From Curtobacterium sp. MCBA15_009 (GTDB taxonomy: Bacteria > Actinomycetota > Actinomycetes > Actinomycetales > Microbacteriaceae): a stretch of DNA of 64,000 nucleotides. Below, piece by piece: positions 18,691 through 27,600 of this stretch (positions within the stretch are counted from its first letter, which is position 1; each line of letters begins with the position of its first letter). The stretch lies in assembly GCF_001864895.1 (NCBI RefSeq), contig NZ_MJGO01000002.1, positions 154,572-218,571 of the forward strand, in the 5' to 3' direction. Under the pieces are notes generated by a model. It worked only from the letters and a program-made list of their open reading frames with translations, was not told the origin of the DNA and ran no database searches. A program made the position numbers and the translations under genes.

Positions 18691-19680
18691 TCAGCGCGGC
18701 GCAGTGGTGCGGCGCGCGACGAGCCGGGGCTCGACGAGGACCTCGGTGGCGGCCACCGTGGGGTCGGCGATCCGCGCGAGCAGCCGTTCACCGGCACCGC
18801 GGCCGATCTCGACGCTGCGGTCGTCGATGCTCGTGAGTCCCACGTAGCGCGTCGCCGCGACGGGGGTGTCGTCGTAGCCGATGACCGAGACGTCCTCGGG
18901 GACGCGGAGGCCCCGCTCCGCCAGCTCGGACATCGCGCCGAGCGCCATGACGTCGTTCGCCGCGAAGACCGCCGTGACGTCGGGGTGCTCGTCGAGCAGC
19001 GCCCGCAGGCCGCGTGAACCGGCGTCCTCGGTGGGCTCCTCCGGCAGGACCGTGACGCACACCGAGGCACGCCCGGACGCCGCGGCCTCGAACCCGGCGC
19101 GCCGTTCGGCGGAAGCGGCCGAGCGTGCGCCGACGAAGCCGAGCCGCGTGTGGCCGAGGTCGAGCAGGTGCTCCGCGGCCATGCCGCCACCGGCGCGGTC
19201 GTCGTTCGCCACCGTGTCCGCGCGGGGGATCGACACACGGCCGCCGGCGATCACCAGCGGCATCGAGGCCGGGATCGCCAGGTCGGTGTCCGGCTCACCG
19301 GCGATGACGATGCCCTCGACACGCATGGACAGGAAGCCCTCCACCGGCGAGGCGTCGAGCCCCGTGTTGAGGAACCGGTCGGCGACGACGAGCCGGTGGC
19401 CCTGGTCCTGCAGGGACTCGCGCAGACCGGTGAGCAGGTCGACGAACCACTGGTTCCGGAAGTCGTCGAGCACCACGCCCACGGTCCGGCTGCGCGTGCC
19501 CGCGAGCGAGACCGCGGCCGTCGAGGGCCGGTAGTCGAGCTCCTGGATGGCCTTGAGCACGGCCTCGCGACGTTGGTCGCTCACCCGCGGTGACCGCTGC
19601 AACACCAGGGAGACGAGGGACTTGGACACCCCGGCGCGCGCGGCGACGTCGTAGATGGTCGCGGGCTTGCCGTCTCCCAT
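18691..19680 (-). CDS. LacI-family transcriptional regulator
   Basis: The 329-residue product has the LacI layout: an N-terminal helix-turn-helix with hinge (TIYDVAARAGVSKSLVSLVL, then YRPSTAA) followed by a periplasmic-binding-like sensor domain (TVGVVLDDFRNQWF, GIVIAGE, RLGFVGA, AVFAANDVMALGAM, VSVIGYDD). Family length is about 330-350, so it looks complete. I chose ATG at 19680 because the helix-turn-helix starts a few residues later; GGAGG lies 12 bases upstream, a little far, and a TACGAT -10-like box is at 19714-19719. Such proteins usually repress sugar-use operons and respond to a sugar, but no transporter or sugar enzyme is adjacent, so its target and ligand are unknown. Confidence 0.93.
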   Translation of the reverse strand: MGDGKPATIYDVAARAGVSKSLVSLVLQRSPRVSDQRREAVLKAIQELDYRPSTAAVSLAGTRSRTVGVVLDDFRNQWFVDLLTGLRESLQDQGHRLVVADRFLNTGLDASPVEGFLSMRVEGIVIAGEPDTDLAIPASMPLVIAGGRVSIPRADTVANDDRAGGGMAAEHLLDLGHTRLGFVGARSAASAERRAGFEAAASGRASVCVTVLPEEPTEDAGSRGLRALLDEHPDVTAVFAANDVMALGAMSELAERGLRVPEDVSVIGYDDTPVAATRYVGLTSIDDRSVEIGRGAGERLLARIADPTVAATEVLVEPRLVARRTTAPR

Positions 19681-19751
19681 GATGCGCTTCGACCTCCGTT
19701 GGTTCGTGCGTCGATCGTAGCGGGCGGCGCGACCGGGCACTCCGACGGCGT

Positions 19752-19808
19752 CGAGTGAGCAGAAGACGATGGGTACTGCACACTGACCCGCCGTCTTCTG
19801 CTCACTCG
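19752..19808. repeat. Palindromic interspersed repeat, copy B
   Basis: CGAGTGAGCAGAAGACG (19752-19768) and its perfect reverse complement (19792-19808) enclose a 23-base loop. This copy lies in the gap between the divergent LacI and DUF559 genes. It shares both arms with copy C but has a different loop, so the arms are what is conserved. Confidence 0.85.
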
Positions 19809-19955
19809 GTTGTGCGGCGTGGAGTGTGTGGCGGCGTGTTGATGGCGGCAGGGGGAGTGGGGTACCAGTCCTCCACACTGGAGGCACGGGGTGCGTCGTC
19901 CACGCGCGGTGCTGCCGTGCCCCGGGCAGGGGCGCGGTGCGCGATCGTGTCCGGC

Positions 19956-20882
19956 ATGCGACCACGTCCACTTCCCCCGTCACTCCGGGGGCGACCGTTC
20001 GACGTCGGAGCGGCCGACCGCGCGGGTGTCCCTCGTGCGCGGCTCCAGCGTCGGGACCTCGTCCGCCCGACCCGCTCGGTGCGCTGGGAGCGGGACCACC
20101 CTCCGGACGCGGTGCAGCGCATCCGTGCGCTGCGTCCGGTCCTGCTGCCCGGCCAGTTCGTCAGCCACCTGTCGGCAGCCGTGCTCTGGGGGCTCCCGGT
20201 CCCGCAGACGGTGGACGCCCCCGTGCACGTCACGAGCATCCTGCCCCAGGCGCAGCCTCGCCGCGCCGGTGTGGTCGGGCACCGGGTGACGGCTGCACAC
20301 GCCTCGATCCGATCACGTCACGGGGTTCCCGCGAGCAGTCCGGCCACCCTCTGGATCGAGTGCGGGACGGTGCTCGACGTCGATCAGCTCGTCGTGCTCG
20401 GCGACGCGATCGTCACCGAGCGCCGCTGTGCGACGACGCCGGACGACCTCGCCGCCGCGCTCGCTGCGGTCGGTGCTCGGCGCGGGGTACGGAAGCTGCG
20501 TGCGGCGCTCGAGCTCGTGCGCGTGGGCGCCGGTTCGCCGCAGGAGACCCGGGCGCGGTTGGCGATCGTGCGCGCCGGGCTGCCCGAGCCGGAGCTGCAG
20601 GTCGACGTGTTCGACGAGGCCGGGCGCTTCGTCGGCAGGGTCGACATGGCGTACCCGGAGCAGCGCATCGTCGTCGAGTACGAGGGCGACCACCACCGGA
20701 CCGATGCCGAACAGTGGGGCCGAGACCTCCGCCGCTACCGTGCGATGGAACGACTCGGGTGGGCGGTCGTCCGGTGGACCAAGTCCGACCTGAGCACGAG
20801 CACGAACGGCGCGATCGACCACCTGCGGACATTGCTCGCGTGCACGACGTCCCGGGTCCGGCGAGCATCGCGCACCGAGTGA
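19956..20882 (+). CDS. DUF559 (Vsr/restriction-endonuclease-like) domain protein
   Basis: The 308-residue protein has an N-terminal winged-helix-like part typical of AbiEi-like antitoxins (PLPPSLRGRPFDVGAADRAG, then LVRPTRSVRW) and a C-terminal DUF559 domain of the PD-(D/E)xK nuclease fold. The likely metal-binding core is GRVDMAYPEQRIVVEYEGDH, followed by RYRAMERLGWAVVRW. I chose ATG 19956 because family members begin close to PLPxSLRG; GTG 19947 is possible, and the frame stays open back to 19755. The gene is bracketed by palindromic repeats: copy B lies about 150 bases before the start, and copy C contains the stop codon. It may act on DNA, perhaps on these repeats; no member of this family with a proven role is known to me. 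No partner toxin is next to it. Confidence 0.85.
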   Translation: MRPRPLPPSLRGRPFDVGAADRAGVPRARLQRRDLVRPTRSVRWERDHPPDAVQRIRALRPVLLPGQFVSHLSAAVLWGLPVPQTVDAPVHVTSILPQAQPRRAGVVGHRVTAAHASIRSRHGVPASSPATLWIECGTVLDVDQLVVLGDAIVTERRCATTPDDLAAALAAVGARRGVRKLRAALELVRVGAGSPQETRARLAIVRAGLPEPELQVDVFDEAGRFVGRVDMAYPEQRIVVEYEGDHHRTDAEQWGRDLRRYRAMERLGWAVVRWTKSDLSTSTNGAIDHLRTLLACTTSRVRRASRTE

Positions 20883-20932
20883 GCAGAAGACGACGCCTCG
20901 TTCGGAGACACTCGTCATCTTCTGCTCACTCG
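20876..20932. repeat. Palindromic interspersed repeat, copy C
   Basis: CGAGTGAGCAGAAGACGACG (20876-20895) pairs with 20913-20932 with one mismatch in 20 and a 17-base loop. The TGA stop of the DUF559 gene (20880-20882) lies inside the left arm. A second small palindrome, CACTCGCGAGTG, overlaps the right end (20927-20938). It lies between convergent genes, so a terminator role is also possible. Confidence 0.85.
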
Positions 20933-20990
20933 CGAGTGCGGCCCGCGCCCGCGGCGTCGCACGGCGCGCCCGCGGCCCGACCGCCCCGCC

Positions 20991-23072
20991 CTACCCGATC
21001 AGGCTCGGGCGCAGGTCGCGCAACGTGCGGGAGCGGGTCTGCCGCGCCGTCACCACGAAGGACACCAGGAGCGCACCGAGCAACCAGCACAGCAGCACGC
21101 CCGCGTCCGACCACGCGGCGCCGAGGTCCCCGCCGTACATCGTCTGCCGGATCGCGTCGACGGAGTAGGTCATCGGCAGCGCGAAGTGCAGCGCCGCCAA
21201 CGGCCCCGGCAGGGTCTGCCACGGGAACGTGCCGCCGGCGGTGACGAGCTGCACGAGCATGAGCACGAGCCCGAGGAACTGTCCGACCGACCCGAGCAGC
21301 ACGTTGAGCGCCATGATGATCGCGGCGAAGGTCGCCGAGGCCAGCACCATGACGCCGATGGTGCCGCCGGCGTGCACGACGTCGAGGTCGAGCGCGAACC
21401 GCACGATCAGGAACAGCGCCGCCATCTGCACGAGTCCGAGCAGTGCCGGGGTCAGCCAGCCGCCGAACACCACCGCGAGGGGCTTGCGTGCCGCCGTGAT
21501 GGCACGCTTCGAAATCGGCTTGAGGATGAGGAACAGCGCGTACATGCCGATCCAGGCCGCCAGCGAGATGAAGAACGGGGCGAGGCCGGCGCCGTAGTTC
21601 GACGCGGCGGCGACGTTGTCGTCCCCGACGGTGACCGGGTCGGAGATGACCGAGGCCTGCGACTCCCGCTGCGAGGCGTCCGACGCCGGGATCTTCGTGC
21701 GGCCCTCGTCGAGCGAGTGGGCCAGCTTCGCCGAGCCCTTCTTCAGCTCGTCCAGGCCCGAGGCGAGCGACGAGGCGCCTCGGTCCGCAGCGGCCGCGCC
21801 CGATGCGAGCGACGCAGCACCCGACGACAGCGTGGGAGCGGCCGCCGCCAGCTTCGACGTGCCGGCAGCGACCTGCGAGGCGCCCGAGGACAGCGTGGAC
21901 GCACCGGTCGCCGCCGAGGAGATGCCGGAGGCGAGCGTGGGCGCCGCGGACGCGAGCGACGACGTGCCGGCCGCGACCTGCGCGGAGCCGTCGCGCAGCC
22001 GGTCGACCGAGGTCTTCGTGGTCTCGTAGGTGCTCTTCGCCGAGGCGCCGGCGCTGTTGACCCGGGTGACGGCCTCGGTGACGGTCGCTTTCAGCGCGGC
22101 CTGCTGCTCCTCCGTGAGCTCGACGCCCTCGGGCAGGTTGTCGGTGATGTCGGCGAGCACGGTGGCGGCGTCGACGGGCCGGAGCGACTCGACGTCGGCG
22201 CTGTACGAGTCGATCGTGTCGGCGAGCTGCTCGTTGCCGGCGGCGACCTGCTGCGCTCCCGCGTTGAGCTGCTGCGTCTGCGCGGGCAGTGCGGCGGTCT
22301 GCTGCTGCGCGCTCGCGAGTCCGGACGCCAGGGTCGACGCGCCGGACGCGACCTGCTGTGCGCCGCTGTCGAGGCGCTGGGTCTGGGAGGGCAGGGACGC
22401 CGTGCCGTCGGCGAGCGAGGCGGCTCCGGCGGAGAGCTGCGCGGTGCCGTCGGCGAGCGTGTGCGCTCCGGTGTCCGCCTTCGCCGAGCCGGAGGCGAGC
22501 TGGTCGGCGCCGTCGACGGCGTCGCCGAGGCTGTCGCGGACGTCGGCGAGCCCGACGAGCAGGGACTTCGCGGCCTGCTTGCCGACCCGTTCGGCGACGG
22601 CGGTGCGCATGGTCTTGCCCGCCTGCTCGGCGATGGTCGACGCCAGGTACGAGTTCGTGTCGGCGGTCGTCATGACGAGCTGCGCCTGCGTGGGGTCGTC
22701 GGACTGTGCGGAGACCAGGTGCTCGGAGAAGTCGTGCGGGATGGTCACGACGAAGTCGTAGGTGCCGTTCCGGACGCCGGAGCGGGCGTCGGCGGCGGTC
22801 GTCTCGGTCCACTTGAAGTCGCCGCCGTCGATCGCCTCGTCCGCGACGTCGGTGCCGTAGTCGACGTGGTCGCCGTCGAGCGTGGCACCGGCGTCGAGGT
22901 CGACGATCGCGGCGGGGATCTGGTCGAGCTTGGCGTACGGGTCGCGGTTCGCCCACAGGTAGGCGCCGCCGTAGAGCAGCGGCACGATCATGAGCGCGAT
23001 GAACGCGAGTCGTGCGAGCGGGGTCGCGGTGAGTCGCGCCAGTTCGGCGCGGACGAGCGAGGTGGTGGTCAC
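20991..23072 (-). CDS. YhgE/Pip-like membrane protein
   Basis: The 693-residue product has one N-terminal membrane segment (LAFIALMIVPLLYGGAYLW), a large outside region and about five or six membrane segments in the last 200 residues, the layout of YhgE/Pip proteins related to ABC-2 permeases. The outside region starts with family motifs (PYAKLDQIPAAIVDLDAGA, TYDFVVTIPHDFSEHL) and then carries many short LASGASxVAxGTSxL repeats likely to form long helices. Relatives include the phage infection protein Pip and EsaA-like factors of secretion systems. The GTG start overlaps the stop of the ATPase-like gene (GTGA), so the two are co-translated and probably form one complex under the TetR regulator. 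What it moves is unknown. Confidence 0.88.
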   Translation of the reverse strand: MTTTSLVRAELARLTATPLARLAFIALMIVPLLYGGAYLWANRDPYAKLDQIPAAIVDLDAGATLDGDHVDYGTDVADEAIDGGDFKWTETTAADARSGVRNGTYDFVVTIPHDFSEHLVSAQSDDPTQAQLVMTTADTNSYLASTIAEQAGKTMRTAVAERVGKQAAKSLLVGLADVRDSLGDAVDGADQLASGSAKADTGAHTLADGTAQLSAGAASLADGTASLPSQTQRLDSGAQQVASGASTLASGLASAQQQTAALPAQTQQLNAGAQQVAAGNEQLADTIDSYSADVESLRPVDAATVLADITDNLPEGVELTEEQQAALKATVTEAVTRVNSAGASAKSTYETTKTSVDRLRDGSAQVAAGTSSLASAAPTLASGISSAATGASTLSSGASQVAAGTSKLAAAAPTLSSGAASLASGAAAADRGASSLASGLDELKKGSAKLAHSLDEGRTKIPASDASQRESQASVISDPVTVGDDNVAAASNYGAGLAPFFISLAAWIGMYALFLILKPISKRAITAARKPLAVVFGGWLTPALLGLVQMAALFLIVRFALDLDVVHAGGTIGVMVLASATFAAIIMALNVLLGSVGQFLGLVLMLVQLVTAGGTFPWQTLPGPLAALHFALPMTYSVDAIRQTMYGGDLGAAWSDAGVLLCWLLGALLVSFVVTARQTRSRTLRDLRPSLIG

Positions 23073-23803
23073 GGGGTTGCCTCCGTCGGGACGGTTGCGG
23101 ATTCTGCGGTGACGGACGGGGCGGACGGGAGGCCCGGCTCGGTTCCGTCGGACAGGGCCGCGTCGTCGGGACCCTCGGGCTGGGACGCGTCGGTCGCGTC
23201 GATGGTGTCGAGCAGGGCCTCGACGGTCGCCGCGGCGGCCTTCGAGGTGACGAGCACGACGGTGACGCCGCGCCGGGCGACGTCGCGGACGACGGTGAAC
23301 CAGTCCTCGACGGCGCCGCCGTGCCGCTCGGGCGAGGTGATGACGACGCCGGTCACGCCGTCGCGGAGCAGGGCGAGTTCGACGAGCAGGCGGACGCGCA
23401 CGGCCGTCGGCACGCGCTGCACGGCGGTGTCCGCGTACTGCCGGAGGCCGAGTTCGTCGAGCACCGTGTCGACGTGCGCGCGGCTGGGCCGCCGGTCGGC
23501 GAAGGCGAGCTCCTCGCGCACGACCTGCTGCACGGTGAGCACGGGGAAGGGCTCGGCGATGCCGGGGGTGTCGACGAGGGCGACGGTGCGGCGCACGGCG
23601 GCGGCGTCCTCGTGCCCGTCGAGCAGCAGCCGCCCGGTGTCGGGCCGCATCCGGCCGCCGGCGACGAGCGAGGCGAGCACGGGGGACTGCTCGGTCTCGA
23701 CGGCGACGACCCCGGGGCGCCCGGGAGCGGCGACGGCGGAGACGACGGGCAGTGCGGCACCCGGCTCGTCACCGATGCCGACGTGGTCGAGTTCGAGTGT
23801 CAT
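23069..23803 (-). CDS. Degenerate ABC-ATPase-like protein
   Basis: The 244-residue protein follows the outline of an ABC nucleotide-binding domain (LVAGGRMRPDTGRLLLDG, VALVDTPGIAEPFPVLTVQQVVREE, LDELGLRQYAD) but the catalytic motifs are missing. Where Walker A should read GxxGxGKS it has ETEQSPVL; the signature region reads VQRVPTAVRVRL; Walker B reads GVVITSPERHGG instead of an LLLDEP-like strand; the switch His is absent. It is probably unable to hydrolyse ATP. The last 35 residues are an acidic, Ser/Pro-rich tail. ATG 23803 has GAAGGAG just upstream and overlaps the TetR stop (ATGA); its own stop overlaps the YhgE/Pip start. It likely pairs with that membrane protein as a structural subunit. 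The relationship to ABC domains is from pattern only. Confidence 0.75.
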   Translation of the reverse strand: MTLELDHVGIGDEPGAALPVVSAVAAPGRPGVVAVETEQSPVLASLVAGGRMRPDTGRLLLDGHEDAAAVRRTVALVDTPGIAEPFPVLTVQQVVREELAFADRRPSRAHVDTVLDELGLRQYADTAVQRVPTAVRVRLLVELALLRDGVTGVVITSPERHGGAVEDWFTVVRDVARRGVTVVLVTSKAAAATVEALLDTIDATDASQPEGPDDAALSDGTEPGLPSAPSVTAESATVPTEATP

Positions 23804-24447
23804 GCGGGCTCCTTCGCGGAGGGGGTGGCCACGGGTTCGGAGAGCAGGGCGGTGCGCCAGTCGATGCCGGCCATGCCGAGCGCGGACAGCACGACCATGC
23901 GGCGGCCGTCCTCGTCCGGCGTCCCGGAGCGGGTGGCCTCGTCGAGCACGGCGATGCAGGCGCCCTCGACCAGGCGTCCGAGCGTGGCGGGGTCGACGTC
24001 GTCGCGCATCGTGCCGTCGGCGATCCCGAGGGCGCACGCGTCGCGGACCTGGGCGCGCAGGGGTGCGAACACCTCGGCGACGGGTTCGGCGAAGGGGCTC
24101 CGGACGGCGACCCGGGCCATCGACCGGACGTGCGAGACCTCGGACCACAGCGTCACCGCGATGGCGGCGAGGCGGGCGGCCGGGGGGAGTTCCTGCAGGT
24201 CGGAGCCGGTCGGCATGGCCGCGGCGATCCGGGCGGCCCCGGCCGTGACGACCTCGCGCACGAGGTCGTCGCGGGAGGGGAAATGTCCGTACACCGCGCG
24301 CCGGGACAGTCCGGCGGCCGCGGCGATGGTCTCGATCGACGCGTCGGGGTCACGCTGGAGACAGGTCTTCGCGGCGTCGATGAGGGCTGCCCGGTTCTCC
24401 GTGGCGTCGCGGCGGGGCGCACGGACGGGCTGGTCGGCGGTGGTCAC
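23800..24447 (-). CDS. TetR-family transcriptional regulator
   Basis: The 215-residue protein has a TetR helix-turn-helix in its first 60 residues (ALIDAAKTCLQRDPDASIETIAAAAGLSRRAVYGHFPSRDDL, split here only by length) and an all-helical ligand domain after it. GTG 24447 is preferred because residues before it run across a clear operator dyad at 24463-24486, only 15 bases upstream. It is the first gene of an operon with the ATPase-like and YhgE/Pip-like genes, linked by ATGA and GTGA overlaps, so it probably represses that operon and itself. The ligand is unknown. Confidence 0.9.
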   Translation of the reverse strand: MTTADQPVRAPRRDATENRAALIDAAKTCLQRDPDASIETIAAAAGLSRRAVYGHFPSRDDLVREVVTAGAARIAAAMPTGSDLQELPPAARLAAIAVTLWSEVSHVRSMARVAVRSPFAEPVAEVFAPLRAQVRDACALGIADGTMRDDVDPATLGRLVEGACIAVLDEATRSGTPDEDGRRMVVLSALGMAGIDWRTALLSEPVATPSAKEPA

Positions 24448-24462
24448 GACCCCAAGCGTAAT

Positions 24463-24486
24463 AACCTGCACACAGGTGTGCAAGTT
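24463..24486. promoter_or_regulatory. Probable TetR operator
   Basis: AACCTGCACA, four bases, then TGTGCAAGTT make a 24-bp inverted repeat with one mismatch. It sits between the TetR gene start (24447) and the divergent protease gene. Position and symmetry are those of an autoregulatory TetR site; TTGCAC and TATTAC promoter-like boxes on the reverse strand overlap it. Confidence 0.65.
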
Positions 24487-24617
24487 AACAGGGAGGCTGT
24501 CGCTCGCGTCCCCCGCACGGGGGTGTCCCCCAAAGTGCGGACTGCCCATTCTGAGCGTCAACACATAGCTTCACAGGAATCTGATGCGAACCACGGACTG
24601 AGCCAGGAGTGCCCTCT

Positions 24618-27600
24618 TTGAACCGTGCAACACCGAACCCGAACCCGAATCCCTCCCCACACCGCTTCACACGCGTCCTGACCGCCGGCCTCGCCGTCGC
24701 GGCCCTCGCGTGCGGTGGCCTCGCAGTCGGGGGTGCGGCTTCGGCGGCTCCCGCCGGGACCTCGGTGGCCGACCTCAAGCTCGCGGCACCCCTGCGCGAT
24801 GCGAAGCCCTCGAAGACCGTCTCGGCCTTCATCCGCACGACCGGCAAGGGCGCGCTCGAGGTGGACGCCCAGGCGAAGGGCGGCGACCTCAGCCGGTCGA
24901 AGTCCCCCTCGACGCAGGCGAAGCAGCGCGTCGAGGCGATCCGGTCGACGACCGAGGCCGTCAGCGCCGCCGTCAAGAAGGCGGACAAGGGCTCGAAGGA
25001 GCTCTACGCGACCGAGTACACCGTCCCCGGTGTCGCGGTCGTCGCCGACGTCTCGGCGCTGTCGGCGATCGCGAAGCGTCCCGACGTCGAGAGCGTCATC
25101 CCGCTCACGCCGAAGAAGGTCGTCGAGCCGACGGTCCTGCCGGACGCCGGCGTCGCCCCGTCGGGCGTCGACCCGAGCCTCGTCAAGCCCGGCGTGGACG
25201 GCGCCGCGCCGAAGAACGCGGCGAGCGACATCTACACGCGCTCGCTCGACGCCTGGCAGCAGACCGGCCACACCGGCAAGGGCATCAACGTCGCCGTGCT
25301 CGACACCGGCCTCGACTACACGCAGGCCGACTTCGGCGGCCCCGGCACCACCGAGGCGTACGCCACGGCGCTGGCGAACGCGAGCGGTGGCGCCCCGGAC
25401 CCGAGCCTGTACGACGGCTCGAAGTTCCTCGGCGGCTACGACTTCGCCGGTGCGACGTACAACGCCGACCCGTCGGACCCGGCGTCCTACGACCCGGTGC
25501 CCGCTCCGGACGAGAACCCCATCGACGGCAAGGGCGGCGACCACGGCACCCACGTCGCGGGCACGATCGCGGGCTACGGCCTGACCGCCGACAAGCAGAC
25601 CTTCGACGGCGACTACACGAAGCTCACCGCGCAGCAGGTCCAGGACATGTGGATCGGCCCGGGCACCGCGCCCGAGTCCGGCCTCTACGCCCTCAAGGTC
25701 TTCGGTGACAACGGTGGCTCCACCGACGTCACCGGTGCGGCGCTCGACTGGGTCGGCCGTGCGCTGACCGAGGGCAAGGACATCAACGTCCTCAACCTGT
25801 CGCTCGGCTCCGACTACGGCGCGCCGGACGACCCCGACAACGCCAAGATCGACGCGTTGACGGCCCGCGGGGTCCTGCCCGTGATCGCCTCGGGCAACGC
25901 CGACGACTTCACCGACATCGGTGGCTCGCCGGGCAACGCCGCCGGTGCGCTCACCGTCGCGGCCAGCGCGACCGGCCAGTCGCTGTTCGACGCCGTCGAG
26001 GCCACCGGGCCGTCGGACGTCGCCGGCACCTACCGTGCGCAGTACTCGCAGAACTTCACCGGCACCCTGCCGGTCGAGGGCGACGTCGTGGTCCCGACCG
26101 CGAACGTCGACGGCTGCGCGGCGTTCAGCGCCGACGACGCCGCGAAGATCGCGGGCAAGGTCGTCTGGCTCAAGTGGACCGACGCGGCGCTCGAGTGCGG
26201 CTCGGGCGTGCGCTTCAACAACGTCCAGGCTGCCGGCGGTGTCGGCGTCCTGCTGGCGGGCACGATCAACACCTTCGACTCCGGCATCGCGGGCAACGCG
26301 ACGATCCCGGGCGCCGAGCTCACCCTCGACGCCGCGACGGCCCTGCGCGCCAGCGCCACGGCGGGGACCCTGCACGTGCGCTTCGCGGACGAGCTGAAGG
26401 GCTACGCGCTCGCCACCGACCCGGAGTCCGTGAACACGCTCGCGTCGTTCACCAGCCGCGGTGTGCACGGGTCGTTCGACGACATCGTGAAGCCGGACAT
26501 CGCCGGTCCCGGTGTCAACGTCATCTCCGCCGCCAACGGCACCGGTGACGGTCGCATGTCGATGAGCGGCACCTCGATGGCCACCCCGGACGTCGCGGGC
26601 ATCGCGGCGCTCACCTTCCAGTCGCACCCGCGGTGGAGTGCCCAGCAGGTCAAGGCCGCGCTGATGAACACCGCGACGCACGACGTCAAGGACGGCTCGC
26701 GTGCGGCGACCCTGCTCCGCCAGGGCACCGGCCGCGTCGACGCCCTGCAGGCCGTGACCACCGGCACCACCGTCCGGAGCGCGGAGAACGGCCAGCTGGT
26801 CACCGCGTCCTTCGGTGTCGTCGAGGTCGCCGGGAAGACGAGCGAGACCCGCACCCTCGAGATCCAGAACACCGACGGCTCGCCGCACACGTACGACGTG
26901 ACGTACGAGCCGCAGGTGGACCAGCCCGGCGTGGCCTTCGCGCTGAGCACGAACCGGATCACCGTGCCGTCCGGCGTGACGAAGACGGTCGAGCTCACCT
27001 TCACGGTGGCCGACCCGACGGCGCTGCGCCGTGTCATCGACCCCACCCAGGAGCCGGTGCAGCAGAAGTACCAGCGCGAGTTCGTCGCCGCGGCCTCGGG
27101 CGTGGTGGCGTTCACGCCGACCGACTCGGCGGTCGACCCGATGCGGATCGGCACCTACGTGGCGCCGAAGCCGGTCAGCGCGGTGCGTGCCCGGACGACG
27201 GTGCCCTTCACCGGCCCCGGCAAGTCCGCGAACCTGACGCTGAAGGGCCGCTCGTTCGACCAGGGCGGCCTGACGAACGGCTACCACTCGACCGTCGCGC
27301 CGTTCGTGCTCGGCGGCACCGACCCGGCCGAGACGTTCCCGGAGGGCTCGGCGGCGCAGTCGCTGCGGGCGGCGGACGTGCTGTCCTACGGTGCGAGCTA
27401 CGACAAGGCCTCGGACACGGTCGCCTTCGGCGTCCAGACCGCTGGTCCCGACGCCAACCCGGGCGCCGTGACCAACGTCGAGGTCCTCATCGACACCGAT
27501 CGCGACGGCGAGCCCGACTACGTGGTCTACGACGTGAAGTCGGCTGCGGTCGACGCGACCCTCGCGACGACGGTCGACCTGGCGACGGGTGAGACGGTCG

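Noticed and set aside
18607-20932. Insertion sequence or transposon formed by the palindromic repeats
   Set aside because: Each copy is itself an inverted repeat rather than one end of an element, there is no transposase, and I see no target-site duplication.
23069-23803. Functional ABC transporter ATPase
   Set aside because: Walker A, signature, Walker B and switch motifs are all missing, so it is described as ABC-like and degenerate.
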